A stretch of 64,000 nucleotides of DNA from Betaproteobacteria bacterium (GCA_009783065.1 WRHV01000004.1:1-64000); one strand, 5' to 3'; counted from the first letter of the stretch, positions 34,993 to 45,016 are shown. The notes: a model not told the origin generated them from the letters alone. Translations and numbers: made by a program.

Positions 34993-35979
34993 TTACATTC
35001 TTGCCAGAACGGCACCCCAGGTCAAGCCGCCGCCCAACGCGACCATCAGCACATTCTGCCCGGGTTTAATCCGTCCATCACGAACCGCCGTATCAAGCGC
35101 AAGCGGAATGGAAGCAGCAGAAGTATTACCATGCTGATCGACTGTTTCAATCACATTTTTACTTGAAATACCCATTTTTTTGGCAGAACTCTGCATAATA
35201 CGGATATTGGCTTGATGCGGAATCAGCCAGTCAACATCCGAGACTGATGTACCCGTCATCTCCAGCACTTCCGTGCCGACCTTATCCATTAGGGTCACCG
35301 CCAGCTTGTAAACGGCCATGCCATCCATATAAAGAAAAGCCTGCCCTTCAATCGCGCCATTGTTCAGTTTACCGTTCAAGCAAAGAATGTCGCCATAACT
35401 GCCATCCGCATGAAGACGCACTCCTAAGATACCGGGCTCATCAGAAGCTGCCAGCACCACAGCACCGGCACCATCTCCGAATAAAACACAGGTTGTCCGA
35501 TCCTTAAAATCCAGGATACGGGAATAAACCTCAGCGCCTATGACCAAAATTCTCTTATGAACACCTGCACGGATAAAACTGTCTGCAACAGAAAGCGCAT
35601 AAACAAAGCCACTGCAAACCGCCTGGACATCCATAGCGGCACCGTTATTTGTAATACCCAGCTTTCTCTGGATCACACAAGCTGTATTAGGGAAGCCGCC
35701 CAGAAAATCAGGCGTTGCTGTCGCTACAATAATCAGATCAATCTCATTGGGAGCGATCTTAGCCATTTCCAGCGCTTTTCTTGCCGCCTCTGCTCCCAGA
35801 TCACTCGACTGCACGTCATCATCGGCATAATGCCTTGCGGCAATACCGCTGCGTGTGCGAATCCACTCATCAGACGTCTCCACTCCGGTCGCGGCCAACA
35901 TCGCTACAAGCTCATCATTGGTAACACGTCTTGGCGGCAAGCAACTGCCGGTACCGATTATCTTTGCATAAACTGTCAT
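34993..35979 (-). CDS. fabH: Beta-ketoacyl-ACP synthase III
   Basis: Starts fatty-acid synthesis by condensing acetyl-CoA with malonyl-ACP. The catalytic triad is C122 ([10 protein letters not shown]), H255 (PHQANIRI) and N285 (HGNTSAAS). 328 residues. The ATG overlaps the plsX stop by four bases. Confidence 0.97.
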   Translation of the reverse strand: MTVYAKIIGTGSCLPPRRVTNDELVAMLAATGVETSDEWIRTRSGIAARHYADDDVQSSDLGAEAARKALEMAKIAPNEIDLIIVATATPDFLGGFPNTACVIQRKLGITNNGAAMDVQAVCSGFVYALSVADSFIRAGVHKRILVIGAEVYSRILDFKDRTTCVLFGDGAGAVVLAASDEPGILGVRLHADGSYGDILCLNGKLNNGAIEGQAFLYMDGMAVYKLAVTLMDKVGTEVLEMTGTSVSDVDWLIPHQANIRIMQSSAKKMGISSKNVIETVDQHGNTSAASIPLALDTAVRDGRIKPGQNVLMVALGGGLTWGAVLARM

Positions 35980-37091
35980 GCTGATTTCTGTTCCTGTATC
36001 CCCGATTGCACAACAGCAGCCTCGACATTGCTTCCATTTTCAGATTTCTGCAAAAACTCAGCCATCATGGTTGACATGTGCGACATTACATTGCTATTGA
36101 CAGCGTCGTATGCACGCTTTATTGCACACTCAAACGCAAAAACATCCGCGCTGCCGTGACTCTTAAAAACCAGTCCGCGCAACCCCAGCATACTGGCGCC
36201 ATTAAAGCGGGAAGGGTTCAGTCTTTCACGAATGGATTGAAGCGCCCGGCCAGCCAGCCAGGCTCCCAACATGGATAAGAGACTGCTCTTAAATTCTGAA
36301 ACAAGGACATGCCGGACAAAACGGCCAAGTCCCTCGACTGACTTTAAGGTCACATTCCCGACAAAACCATCACAGACAATCACATCACATGTGCCTTCAA
36401 ACAAGTCATTGCCTTCAACATTGCCCAGATAGTTTAACGTTCCTTTTTTGGCTTCCTGCCGGAGCAACTCACCGGCTTCCTTGACAACCTCATTGCCCTT
36501 GATCTCTTCCGTACCCACATTGAGCAACCCTACCCTGGGTTTCGGGTTCCCCTCAACAGCAGAAAAAAGAACCGATCCCATGATGGCAAACTGATGCAGA
36601 TGCTCAGCTTCACAATCCACATTGGCTCCAAGATCAAGCGCATATGTCGGACCACCTTTCTGATTAGGCAAAATGGCGCAAATAGCCGGTCTGTCGACAC
36701 CAGGCAGCGTTTTTAAAAGATAACGCGATATAGCCATAAGCGCTCCGGTATTGCCGGCTGAAACACACGCCTGGGCCTCCCCATTTTTGACCTGCTCGAT
36801 AGCAACCCGCATGGATGAATCTCTTTTCTTGCGCAAAGCGATTTCCAGCGGATCATCCATTTTCACGACTTCCGTTGCATTTTTGATGGAAATGCGCGGA
36901 TGATTTTCTGCACGAAACTTTCTCAGCTGATCAACAATCTGATCCTCTACACCAACCAGAACAAGTTCTGCATTAGGCACTTGCTTAAGAAATCCAAGAC
37001 TGGCAGGAATAGTCACCGGTATCCCGTTGTCCCCGCCCATACAGTCAATTGAAATCTTGACGCTATCTGATTCGCTTTGAACCACACCCAT
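35976..37091 (-). CDS. plsX: Phosphate acyltransferase PlsX
   Basis: Makes acyl-phosphate from acyl-ACP for phospholipid synthesis. The opening [12 protein letters not shown], then [24 protein letters not shown] and [17 protein letters not shown] are family hallmarks. 371 residues, slightly longer than many because of an N-terminal stretch and a C-terminal Gln/Glu/Val-rich tail. It links rpmF with fabH. Confidence 0.96.
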   Translation of the reverse strand: MGVVQSESDSVKISIDCMGGDNGIPVTIPASLGFLKQVPNAELVLVGVEDQIVDQLRKFRAENHPRISIKNATEVVKMDDPLEIALRKKRDSSMRVAIEQVKNGEAQACVSAGNTGALMAISRYLLKTLPGVDRPAICAILPNQKGGPTYALDLGANVDCEAEHLHQFAIMGSVLFSAVEGNPKPRVGLLNVGTEEIKGNEVVKEAGELLRQEAKKGTLNYLGNVEGNDLFEGTCDVIVCDGFVGNVTLKSVEGLGRFVRHVLVSEFKSSLLSMLGAWLAGRALQSIRERLNPSRFNGASMLGLRGLVFKSHGSADVFAFECAIKRAYDAVNSNVMSHMSTMMAEFLQKSENGSNVEAAVVQSGIQEQKSA

Positions 37092-37138
37092 ACGGATTTT
37101 TGGTCCGCCCCTTAACGATTTTTAGTACTGCATAACAT

Positions 37139-37171
37139 AAAATGGCGCAAGGTTCAAAACCTGCTGCGCCA
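37139..37171 (-). terminator. Hairpin between rpmF and plsX, terminator or attenuator
   Basis: Arms TGGCGCA (37143-37149) and TGCGCCA (37165-37171) with an inner AGGTT/AACCT stem and a two-base bulge. TTTT follows on the minus strand. The genes on each side read the same way, so it may let only part of rpmF transcription pass into plsX. Confidence 0.5.
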
Positions 37172-37197
37172 TACATATTTTAAAGCCGCTGAATTAT

Positions 37198-37380
37198 TTA
37201 TTCATCGCTTTTGGTTTTCATAACCTTTTTGCCACGATAATAACCATTCGGGCTCACATGGTGGCGGCGATGTTTTTCACCGGATGTGGGCTCAGTTGAC
37301 AGATTAGTGGCAACGAGCGCATCGTGGGAACGATGCATGCCACGTTTTGACGGCGATTTCTTGTTTTGTTGGACTGCCAT
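37198..37380 (-). CDS. rpmF: Ribosomal protein bL32
   Basis: Sixty-residue protein of the large ribosomal subunit. It opens [21 protein letters not shown] and ends [15 protein letters not shown], with the zinc-free form of the family (no cysteines) as in E. coli. It lies between yceD and plsX, the usual order. Confidence 0.97.
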   Translation of the reverse strand: MAVQQNKKSPSKRGMHRSHDALVATNLSTEPTSGEKHRRHHVSPNGYYRGKKVMKTKSDE

Positions 37381-37468
37381 AATTACTCCTGATTCAAAAT
37401 TTTGGAAATTTTAACACATTCGTGTAGCAATATGACGGAAATCAGATATCTCCGTTTTCCGTGTATAT

Positions 37469-37981
37469 TTAGTTTTCTTCGCTCTTCCCTGTTTTTAAGC
37501 CCTGCAGCACAGAAAAAGGCGACTTCTGCTTTTCGCCAAAAACAAGGCGACTGGCATGAGGACAAACATCGTGTCTTGGGGATAGAGGTATAGTCAGCAA
37601 CGCTTCATCTTCCACCAAAACCAGCATATCGATTTCTTTATCCCCAACGATAACTTCGGTCGGATCATCTTCTTCCAGCCTGTCTTCAATTTCATCTGCT
37701 TGCGCCTCACTGCCGGCAAGAATGATGGTTGCCCGGGAATCCAAATCAAAAGGAAACGCCTCCAGGCATCGCTGACACATCAAATCAATCCGGCCCTTAA
37801 CGGCCAAATCAAGCTGAAGATATCCGGATGGGTTGATTTTCCCTTCAGCAACCCATTGCAGTTCACCAGAACTGCCGGCGCAAACCGCTGAAAGACGTTC
37901 CAGCTCTGCGACTTTGATCCTGCCCTCCTGCTTTAAGTTCTTTCGGCAGAATTCGCCGGGATCATTCAGAACAACATTCAT
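37469..37981 (-). CDS. yceD: YceD / DUF177 family protein
   Basis: Conserved protein encoded before rpmF; in E. coli and plants DUF177 members are linked to 23S rRNA accumulation. 170 residues from the ATG at 37981. The signature is CQRCLEAFPFDLDSRATIIL with two close cysteines, then an acidic IEDRLEEDDPTEV stretch and HDVC near the end. An upstream in-frame extension (to 38035) overlaps the maf promoter side and is not used. It diverges from maf. Confidence 0.9.
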   Translation of the reverse strand: MNVVLNDPGEFCRKNLKQEGRIKVAELERLSAVCAGSSGELQWVAEGKINPSGYLQLDLAVKGRIDLMCQRCLEAFPFDLDSRATIILAGSEAQADEIEDRLEEDDPTEVIVGDKEIDMLVLVEDEALLTIPLSPRHDVCPHASRLVFGEKQKSPFSVLQGLKTGKSEEN

Positions 37982-38071
37982 ATCAAATCGAGTATAAAAC
38001 CTGCGATAATAACAAAAATATCTCTTTACAGTCAAAGAAAGTGTATGATTTTTATTATTTTTTGATCTTCC

Positions 38072-38695
38072 ATGCCAACACGCCTCTCGCCACGCCTGAT
38101 TCTTGCATCCGGATCCCTATACCGACGTGAACTGCTGGAACGTCTGCGTATCCCATTTGATGTCATCATTCCTAACATTGATGAAACCCCTCTGGTATCC
38201 GAATTGCCGCAAGAAACAGCGCTAAGACTGGCATTTGAAAAGGCGGCGGCAGTCGGAAAAAAATACCAAGATGCAATCGTGATTGGCTCTGACCAAGTCG
38301 CCACATTGGATAACAAACAAATCGGAAAACCAGGTACACACGAAAATGCGCTTAAACAATTAATGATCATGCGCGGGCGCCGTGTTATCTTTCATACGGC
38401 CTTATGTGTCTGGGATAGCCGGCAAAAACACCCCGAAAAAAACGCGCAAACAGCCAATGTGCAAACGATAGTTACCTTCCGCAATCTGCCCGAAGCCGAG
38501 TTCGAAGCTTACCTGCAAGCCGAACAGCCTTATGATTGCGCGGGCAGTGCCAGAAACGAAGCGCTCGGCATCGTTCTTCTGGAAAAAATCGAAAGCACGG
38601 ATCCGACAGCATTAACCGGTCTGCCGCTCATTACACTGACAACCATGCTGAAAAATTGCGGCATCTCTTTTTTCCCCGAAAACCAATCCGCATGA
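38072..38695 (+). CDS. Maf/YceF-type nucleoside triphosphate pyrophosphatase
   Basis: House-cleaning enzyme that hydrolyses modified NTPs (YceF acts on 7-methyl-GTP). The signature LILASGSLYRRELLERL is at 9-25. IDETP, VIGSDQVA, the GKPGTHENALKQL motif with its central Gly-Lys-Pro, and YDCAGSARNEALGI follow. 207 residues. The order yceD/maf matches yceF in E. coli, which favours the YceF subgroup. Its TGA overlaps the start of the next gene by four bases. Confidence 0.9.
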   Translation: MPTRLSPRLILASGSLYRRELLERLRIPFDVIIPNIDETPLVSELPQETALRLAFEKAAAVGKKYQDAIVIGSDQVATLDNKQIGKPGTHENALKQLMIMRGRRVIFHTALCVWDSRQKHPEKNAQTANVQTIVTFRNLPEAEFEAYLQAEQPYDCAGSARNEALGIVLLEKIESTDPTALTGLPLITLTTMLKNCGISFFPENQSA

Positions 38696-39444
38696 AACCC
38701 GGCATCCTCTATCTGATTCCTGTATCACTCGGCCTGCCTGAAAAAGAAGGGGATACGCTCGCCTGCGTCATTCCGGCCGAAGTCAAGGAAATCACGGCAA
38801 GACTTTCTTATTTTATTGCTGAAAACGCCAAATCCGCACGTGCTCATTTAAAGGAGGTTGCCAAAACAAGGGAACTGAGCCAACCCATCCAGCAAATCCG
38901 GATTGCCGAACTCAATATACGGACAAAAAAAGAGACTTTTCCTGTACTGTTGGAACCGATTCTTGCCGGTGAGGATGGCGGCCTGATTTCCGAAGCGGGC
39001 GTTCCAGCTATTGCCGATCCCGGAGCCGACCTGGTTGAAACAGCGCATCAGGCCGGCATTACGGTCAAACCGCTTGTCGGCCCCTCATCCATATTACTGG
39101 CCTTAATGGCAAGCGGGTTAAATGGCCAGAATTTTGCCTTCAATGGCTATCTTCCGGTCAACCCCATTGAACGCGCCAAACAAATCCGTGCGATGGAAAA
39201 CCGTTCTCGTCAGGATAAGCAAACCCAGATTTTTATTGAAACGCCTTACCGAAATCAGGCGCTCCTTGAAGCTTTGTGCGAAAACAGCAAAGGCAACACC
39301 CGGTTATGCATCGCCACAGACCTTACCCTGCCAACCGAAACCATTGAAACGCTGACAATCAGCCAATGGCGAAGCAGGCTGGCACGAAAAGAAACACCCG
39401 ATATTCAGAGAAAACCCAGCATCTTTCTTTTTCTTGCAACCTGA
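38692..39444 (+). CDS. SAM-dependent methyltransferase, tetrapyrrole methylase fold (RsmI-like)
   Basis: 250 residues from the ATG at 38692, which overlaps the maf stop (ATGA). The fold is indicated by GILYLIPVSLGLPEKEG at the start, then GGLISEAGVPAIADPGADLV and VGPSSILLALMASGL. It resembles RsmI (16S rRNA C1402 2'-O-methyltransferase) but is a distinct, more divergent subgroup often found beside maf in Betaproteobacteria. The substrate is not known from sequence. It ends 40 bases before the convergent rlmJ. Confidence 0.75.
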   Translation: MKPGILYLIPVSLGLPEKEGDTLACVIPAEVKEITARLSYFIAENAKSARAHLKEVAKTRELSQPIQQIRIAELNIRTKKETFPVLLEPILAGEDGGLISEAGVPAIADPGADLVETAHQAGITVKPLVGPSSILLALMASGLNGQNFAFNGYLPVNPIERAKQIRAMENRSRQDKQTQIFIETPYRNQALLEALCENSKGNTRLCIATDLTLPTETIETLTISQWRSRLARKETPDIQRKPSIFLFLAT

Positions 39445-39484
39445 CCAGCTATCCGCTGCCAACCAGAAAAGAAGCGGATATTTT

Positions 39485-40402
39485 TCAATCATCCTCTTTC
39501 GTTCTTTTCACTGGCTTGCCTGCTCCCGTTAATAAGCTGTATTCGGATGAGCCATCCTGCCCCAGCAGAGAAACAAGCCGAGGCATCAGCAACTCCATGC
39601 GCGCTTTCAGTGTCCAGGGCGGATTGATCACGAAAAGACCGCTGCCATACAAGCCAAACCTATCCGGAACAGGCTGGCTAACCGTCAATGTCACTTCAAG
39701 CCATTCGTTTCCCGGCAGGGATTTGAGTCGATCAGGAAAACGCCGGGCCTCCGGACGCTGCAAAATCGGATACCAAACAATATAGGTTCCACTCGAAAAC
39801 CGTTTGACGGCATCTGACAGCGCCTCAATGACATGACGATAATCCTGCTTGTTTTCATACGGCGGATCGATCAGAATCACGGCACGACGCGATAGCGGAG
39901 GCAACTGGCTTTTCAAAGCGGCAAAACCATCCTTTTTTTCAATCATGACCCGCTTGCCTCGGCTGATTCTTTTTTGGCCATTGCTCATGGCATGCATCTG
40001 TATTTTGTTGAAATTTTCCGCGAGAATCCGGCTCTCTGTTGAATGCAACTCAAAAAGCCGCAGCCGATCCTGATCTCGTAATACACTTTCAGCAAAATAA
40101 GGCGAACCCGGATAATAGCGCAATACGCCATCCGGATTCAGTTCACGAATGATTTTCATGTATGCCTGCAATTCTGCCGGTATGTCACTCTGACCCCACA
40201 GCCTGCCGATACCTGACTCGAACTCCCTGTTTTTCTGTGCTTCAGCCTTAAGCAAAGGATAAAGCGCAGCGCCTGCATGGGTATCGATATAAAAAACCGC
40301 CGCTTCCTTCTGGCAGGCATACTGCAATACTTCGAGCAACACCACATGCTTGAGAACATCTGCGTGATTTCCTGCATGAAAAGCATGTCGGTAACTGAAC
40401 AT
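39485..40402 (-). CDS. rlmJ: 23S rRNA (adenine-2030-N6)-methyltransferase RlmJ
   Basis: Methylates A2030 of 23S rRNA. MFSYRHAFHAGNHADVLKH is the conserved N-terminus; the catalytic motif is IDPPYENK. The 305 residues exceed the usual 280 by a short basic C-terminal tail (GAGKPVKRTKEDD). AAGGAT precedes the ATG. The LysR gene lies upstream on the same strand. Confidence 0.92.
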   Translation of the reverse strand: MFSYRHAFHAGNHADVLKHVVLLEVLQYACQKEAAVFYIDTHAGAALYPLLKAEAQKNREFESGIGRLWGQSDIPAELQAYMKIIRELNPDGVLRYYPGSPYFAESVLRDQDRLRLFELHSTESRILAENFNKIQMHAMSNGQKRISRGKRVMIEKKDGFAALKSQLPPLSRRAVILIDPPYENKQDYRHVIEALSDAVKRFSSGTYIVWYPILQRPEARRFPDRLKSLPGNEWLEVTLTVSQPVPDRFGLYGSGLFVINPPWTLKARMELLMPRLVSLLGQDGSSEYSLLTGAGKPVKRTKEDD

Positions 40403-40463
40403 GGCTAATCCTTATTCGTCAAAAAAGAACGGAACGCCATCATACCTTGAATCCGAACCGGAT

Positions 40464-41339
40464 TTAAAAGAGCTCCAAAAACAATCGGGCTGTTGCCGAT
40501 AATCGCTTTGTCGCCCGCCAGATGATTGCAGAAGAAGATTGCAGCGTACATCCTGTTATCACGATGCGGTGAAAATCACCAGCCGGGCGGACAGAAAGCG
40601 TGGATTCAGGCAGGATAGCAATGCCCAGGCCGCGTTCAACCAATGACAGGATAGCGGAAACATGGTCACTTTCGCAAAATATGTTAGGCGTTAGACCTGC
40701 AAACCGCATGGCATCCAGCACCATATCATGACAATGCACACCTTCCTGGCGGTGCATTAAAATCAATGGGACTTCAGCCAACTCATGCAATGAAATACTT
40801 TCCATGTTCACCCGTTTTTCATCATTTTTATGTGTTACCGCAACCCAGGCTTCCGTCAGCAGCGGTATGGATTCATAAGCGCCGACAGGCACAGGAAGCC
40901 GGACAATACCAAACTCAATCACATGGGCATCCAGCAGTTCCAGCATCCGGTACGTATTACCTTCACGCCAATTAAAACGCACATGCGGATATTTTTCATT
41001 GAACATTTTGATGCGGTCGGGAACATACAATCCGCCAATAGCAGGAAGACTGCCAATGGAAAGCACGCCATGAATACCGCGCTCCATATTCCGGACTTCC
41101 TCAGCCGTTGTGCTCACCATATCAAGAATCTGGGATGCGCGCTGATAAAATGTATGCCCAGCCTGAGTCAAGCGAAGATGGCGGGTATTTCTCTCAATGA
41201 GCTTGACGCCGAGTTCTTCTTCCAGCAACTTAAGCTGCAAGCTCAGTGGCGGCTGTGAAATATGCAGGCGCTCGGCTGCCTTGCTAATGTGCCCTTCTTC
41301 TGCAATCGCGCAAAAATAACGAAGCTGTCGCAAATCCAT
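40464..41339 (-). CDS. LysR-type transcriptional regulator
   Basis: 291 residues with an N-terminal winged helix (1-60, LRQLRYFCAIAEEGHISKAAERLHISQPPLSLQLKLLEEELG) and a C-terminal effector-binding domain of the periplasmic-binding-protein fold. The sequence is close to the BenM/CatM-type subgroup (RQLRYF...QPPLSLQ). It diverges from the ketopantoate-reductase-like gene across a 131-base AT-rich gap with dyads, the usual layout for a regulator and its target. The effector is probably a small organic acid. Confidence 0.85.
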   Translation of the reverse strand: MDLRQLRYFCAIAEEGHISKAAERLHISQPPLSLQLKLLEEELGVKLIERNTRHLRLTQAGHTFYQRASQILDMVSTTAEEVRNMERGIHGVLSIGSLPAIGGLYVPDRIKMFNEKYPHVRFNWREGNTYRMLELLDAHVIEFGIVRLPVPVGAYESIPLLTEAWVAVTHKNDEKRVNMESISLHELAEVPLILMHRQEGVHCHDMVLDAMRFAGLTPNIFCESDHVSAILSLVERGLGIAILPESTLSVRPAGDFHRIVITGCTLQSSSAIIWRATKRLSATARLFLELF

Positions 41340-41350
41340 TTTATTTTCAA

Positions 41351-41410
41351 TATATATTTGAAATATATAAATTCTCTATAAAAAAAGTATTTTTAATATA
41401 TATAGAAAAT
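41351..41410. promoter_or_regulatory. Dyads in the LysR / ketopantoate reductase intergenic region
   Basis: A perfect 19-base dyad (TATATATTT-g-AAATATATA) lies at 41351-41369. A second, imperfect dyad TTCTCTATA (41372-41380) / TATAGAAAA (41401-41409) follows. These fit LysR binding and activation sites. AGGAGG precedes the reductase ATG. Confidence 0.4.
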
Positions 41411-41470
41411 CTCTACACTGCAATCCAACAGTCTCTATTTTCCATTTGTATCCGATAAAAGGAGGGCATC

Positions 41471-42445
41471 ATGAAAATCTGCATATATGGAGCCGGCGCC
41501 ATTGGGGGATATATGGCCGTGCAACTGGCAGAAGCCGGCGCAGACATCTGTGTCATTGCTCGTGGCGAGCATCTCAGGGCCATCCAAAAAGAGGGGCTAA
41601 CACTGCTGATTGACGGCAAGAAAAAAAACGTCAAAATCCCCGCAAGCGATAATCCCATTGATTTTGGCCCTCAGGATTATGTCATCAGTGCCTTAAAAGC
41701 ACATCAATCTCATGAAAGCGCCAAAAAATTCGCGCCACTGCTCGGTCCCGACACGGCAGTCGTCACTGCCATGAATGGCATCCCATGGTGGTATTTCTAT
41801 AAAGAAGGGGGAAAACTCGAAGGACGTCACCTGGAATCGGTTGATCCAGGCGGCGAACAATGGAAACACATCGGGCCGGAAAGAGCTATTGGGTGCGTCG
41901 TCGATCCGGCAACCGAAGTCATCGCACCCGGTGTCATTGAACATCATGAATTCAATCGTTTCATACTAGGCGAACCAGATGGCACACAATCTGAACGGGT
42001 CACCCAACTCGCTGAAATTTTCAAAAAAGCCGAATTCGATGCGCCTGTGCGTGACGCCATTCGCTGGAATGTCTGGCTAAAACTGTGGGGCAACGTCTGC
42101 TTCAACCCGATTAGTGCCCTAACCCACCGAACCCTGGACCAGATTACCCAAGGCCCCTTACGTGAATTATGTATCAAGGCTATGGAAGAAACCAAAGCCG
42201 TAACCGATGCCCTCAATGTGCACATTCCAAAAGAAATGATGGCGCGCCGTCTGGACGTTGCCAGCAAAGCCGTCGGCCACAAAATGTCCATGCTTCAGGA
42301 TATAGAAAGACATCGCTCTATGGAAATTGATGCGCTTGTGACTGCCGTGCAAGAATTAGGGCGCATGACCGGCGTGCCCACGCCAACAGTGGATGTTCTG
42401 CTGGTACTGGTACAGGAATTGGGTCGCCAGGAAGGATTATACTAA
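41471..42445 (+). CDS. Ketopantoate reductase (PanE/ApbA) family oxidoreductase
   Basis: 324 residues with the NADP-binding loop IYGAGAIGGYMA (5-16) and the C-terminal domain. Family catalytic residues seem conserved: the lysine in NVWLKLWGNVCFNP and the glutamate in RSMEIDALVTAV, so it is probably an active 2-oxo-acid reductase. True panE usually lies alone or near pan genes; here the partners are a LysR regulator and a BASS transporter. The real substrate may be ketopantoate or another branched 2-oxo acid. Confidence 0.75.
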   Translation: MKICIYGAGAIGGYMAVQLAEAGADICVIARGEHLRAIQKEGLTLLIDGKKKNVKIPASDNPIDFGPQDYVISALKAHQSHESAKKFAPLLGPDTAVVTAMNGIPWWYFYKEGGKLEGRHLESVDPGGEQWKHIGPERAIGCVVDPATEVIAPGVIEHHEFNRFILGEPDGTQSERVTQLAEIFKKAEFDAPVRDAIRWNVWLKLWGNVCFNPISALTHRTLDQITQGPLRELCIKAMEETKAVTDALNVHIPKEMMARRLDVASKAVGHKMSMLQDIERHRSMEIDALVTAVQELGRMTGVPTPTVDVLLVLVQELGRQEGLY

Positions 42446-42478
42446 TCTGCGAATGGATGAAAAAAAGAAGGAAATGCC

Positions 42479-43423
42479 ATGAAACCACTTCTTGATTTTG
42501 CAAAAAACTGGACGCTGCCGCTCGCAATCGTTATTGGTGCAGCCGGTTTTCCTGTCTTCGGATACTTTTCCTTCTTTTTGCCGTACCTCATTTTCGCAAT
42601 GCTGCTTCTGACTTTTTGCCGTATTCCGCTAAGCGAAATACGTTTCAACGTCATGCACCTTTGGCTCCTGATTCTTCAGGTTGGCGGCAGCGTACTGGCT
42701 TATGCGGCAATCAGGCCATTTAACGCCCTTCTTGCTGAAGCAGCCATGGTCTGCGTCATCGCCCCTACCGGAACAGCCGCTGTCGTGATCACCCGAAAAC
42801 TAGGAGGAAATGCTGCAAGTCTCACCAGTTTCGCCATCCTGTCCAATTTCGGCACAGCGATAGCAGCACCCCTTTTCTTTCCTCTTCTCCATCCGGAAAG
42901 CAGTCATATCGAATTTTGGCATGCCTTTTTTATCATCCTGCTAAAAATTTTTCCGCTGTTGATCTTGCCTTTTTTGGTTGCGATGTTTCTTCGCCGGTTC
43001 ACGCCGGCACTGAATGAAAAACTAAGTAATCTACATGACTGGGCTTTTTACATGTGGTCATTAGCCCTGACAATCGCGATTGCAAAAACGGTAAAAACAC
43101 TCATCCATGATCCTGCCGGCGGCATGATCATCGTCTGGTTGGGGTTAGTCGCCATCGCTGTCTGCTGCGCTCAGTTCTTCACCGGCAAGCAGTTGGGACA
43201 ATTTTATAATGAACGTATCACGGGCGGGCAGGCGCTGGGACAAAAAAATGCCATCCTTGCAATATGGATGGCAGACACATACCTCACGCCCATCACATCA
43301 ATTGCCGCAAGCGCGTATCTTATCTTTCAAAACCTTTTCAACGCCTGGCAGCTCTGGATGGTAAGACGCGAACAGGAGAAAGCGACAAACGTCAAACCAT
43401 CTAAAAATCTTGTATCAGATTAA
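42479..43423 (+). CDS. Bile acid:sodium symporter (BASS) family transporter
   Basis: Inner-membrane transporter of 314 residues with about nine or ten spans. IAPTGTAAVVITRKLGGNAASLTSFAILSNFG is the family's first conserved crossing region, and GQKNAILAIWMADTYLTPITSIAASAYLIFQNLFN is the second. BASS proteins carry organic anions with sodium; PanS of Salmonella, a BASS member, carries ketopantoate. It lies 33 bases after the ketopantoate-reductase-like gene with AAGGAA before its ATG, so they form one operon. A perfect terminator follows. Confidence 0.75.
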   Translation: MKPLLDFAKNWTLPLAIVIGAAGFPVFGYFSFFLPYLIFAMLLLTFCRIPLSEIRFNVMHLWLLILQVGGSVLAYAAIRPFNALLAEAAMVCVIAPTGTAAVVITRKLGGNAASLTSFAILSNFGTAIAAPLFFPLLHPESSHIEFWHAFFIILLKIFPLLILPFLVAMFLRRFTPALNEKLSNLHDWAFYMWSLALTIAIAKTVKTLIHDPAGGMIIVWLGLVAIAVCCAQFFTGKQLGQFYNERITGGQALGQKNAILAIWMADTYLTPITSIAASAYLIFQNLFNAWQLWMVRREQEKATNVKPSKNLVSD

Positions 43424-43464
43424 TATCTAAATCTGCTCCGGCTCAAACATACAATACATTAAAA

Positions 43465-43490
43465 AAAAGTCTCCTGATCAGGAGACTTTT
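43465..43490. terminator. Bidirectional terminator between the BASS gene and cheD
   Basis: Perfect 26-base palindrome of AAAAGTCTCCTGA and its complement, with A and T runs on its two ends. It serves the convergent BASS (+) and cheD (-) genes. Confidence 0.8.
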
Positions 43491-43511
43491 TATTGACAAC
43501 TATTTTTATAA

Positions 43512-44120
43512 TCAGAACAAATCAACCGAACCCGCCATCGGTTCACCTCTGAGGCGATTTGCGTAATCCAACTCGCGATTAGTAATCGTGTTGTTATTGA
43601 GGCGTTTGAGTTTCTTAACCATTACTCTGCCTGTTCTAGGAAAGAAATAAACTTTCCGTGGATAAACATCTTCCAGATCTTCCGCCGTAACCCTGATTCT
43701 TTCCGTTTTCAAGTAGTCACGGACAAACTGGGAATTGCGCTGTCCAACATTAATCGTGCTAAAACTGCTTAAGACATGCCCTCCGCCAAACACCTTGGCT
43801 TCCAGATTTTCCCGGCTGGCGCCGGCCTTCAACAAATCATTGACCAGTATCTCCATTGCATAAGTGCCATAGCGCATCGAAGAAGAAAGCAAGCCTTCAC
43901 CATCATTATTATTCTCTGGAAGCATGAAGTGGTTCATGCCGCCCACTCCGGTAACCCGATCACGAATACAGGCCGACACACACGAACCCAATACGGTGAC
44001 AATCACCATGTCTTTCGGCGTAAAAAAATATTCCCCCGGAAGAATTTTTGCGGCATCAATATCAAACGAACGATCATAATAAATATTGGTCGCAAACTGA
44101 TTTTGTGCAGTTGTACTCAT
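43512..44120 (-). CDS. cheD: Chemoreceptor glutamine deamidase CheD
   Basis: Deamidates glutamines on chemotaxis receptors, and in some species is a partner of CheC. The Cys-His-Thr triad is visible in [23 protein letters not shown] and STINVGQRN, with [14 protein letters not shown] between. 202 residues. The start overlaps the cheR stop by four bases. No receptor, cheA, cheW, cheB or cheY is in the window, so the pair acts on receptors encoded elsewhere, or on none. Confidence 0.9.
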   Translation of the reverse strand: MSTTAQNQFATNIYYDRSFDIDAAKILPGEYFFTPKDMVIVTVLGSCVSACIRDRVTGVGGMNHFMLPENNNDGEGLLSSSMRYGTYAMEILVNDLLKAGASRENLEAKVFGGGHVLSSFSTINVGQRNSQFVRDYLKTERIRVTAEDLEDVYPRKVYFFPRTGRVMVKKLKRLNNNTITNRELDYANRLRGEPMAGSVDLF

Positions 44121-45016
44121 GTATTCATGTTTCTCTTTGTTTCCAACACCGGTTTAGCACCTGCAAGCGCTGGTGATAATTTATAGACGGTTTTTCCAAC
44201 CAACTTGAAATCATTGCTCACATAGGTGAAATTCTCGGAATGGCCCGCAAACAGCAAACCATCCGGCTTCATCAGCGACACAAACCGGGAAAGAATTTTT
44301 CCCTGAGTCTGTTTGTCGAAATAAATCATAACATTGCGGCAAAAAATAGCATCGAACGATCCTCTTATCGGCCAGTTGCTTTCCAGCAAATTCACCTGGC
44401 GGTAAGTAATCAGATCCCGTAACTCCTGCCGGACACGCACCATACCTGCATGCTTGCCTTTTCCGTTCAAAAAAAACTTCTTAAGATAATTCTGTGACAG
44501 TTTTTCAACTTTATCACTACTATAAATACCGTCAGCAGCAGTTTTTAGTACATTGGTATCAATATCTGTTGCAATAATCTGTACCGGCGGCTTTAGGGAA
44601 TTAAAAGCTTCACACAATGTAATGGCAATAGAATAAGGCTCCTCACCGGTTGAGCTCGCAGAACACCAAACCGTAAAAAGGCCATCTTCCTGTTTCTTTT
44701 TCGCATGTTCCGCCAAAATCGGAAAATGTTGCGCCTCACGGAAAAAAGAAGTCAGGTTGGTCGTCAAGGCATTGGTAAACGCCTCCCACTCATTTTCCAT
44801 TTTACCGCCTTCAAGCTGATCCAGATAAGAACTGAAATCCTTATAACCTGTTGTGCGCAGGCGACGCGCAATCCGGCTGTAAACCATCTCTTCCTTGCTA
44901 TCAGCCAGTGTAATACCTGCTCGCTTGTATATCAGCGAACGAATGCGTCTGAAATCATTGGTCGTAAAATCAAACTCTTTTGATGAACGCAAATTGTTGT
45001 TATCTGCTTTTGTCAT
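44117..45016 (-). CDS. cheR: Chemotaxis protein methyltransferase CheR
   Basis: Methylates glutamate residues of chemoreceptors with SAM. The N-terminal helical domain (about 15-90) has [33 protein letters not shown]. The SAM-binding region contains [19 protein letters not shown], and [16 protein letters not shown] lies near the C-terminus. 299 residues. It forms a two-gene operon with cheD and lies away from any other chemotaxis gene in the window. Confidence 0.92.
   Translation of the reverse strand: MTKADNNNLRSSKEFDFTTNDFRRIRSLIYKRAGITLADSKEEMVYSRIARRLRTTGYKDFSSYLDQLEGGKMENEWEAFTNALTTNLTSFFREAQHFPILAEHAKKKQEDGLFTVWCSASSTGEEPYSIAITLCEAFNSLKPPVQIIATDIDTNVLKTAADGIYSSDKVEKLSQNYLKKFFLNGKGKHAGMVRVRQELRDLITYRQVNLLESNWPIRGSFDAIFCRNVMIYFDKQTQGKILSRFVSLMKPDGLLFAGHSENFTYVSNDFKLVGKTVYKLSPALAGAKPVLETKRNMNT

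Noticed and set aside
37383..37565. 60-residue minus-strand frame after yceD
   Set aside because: Overlaps the end of yceD in another frame and has no ribosome site or homology features.
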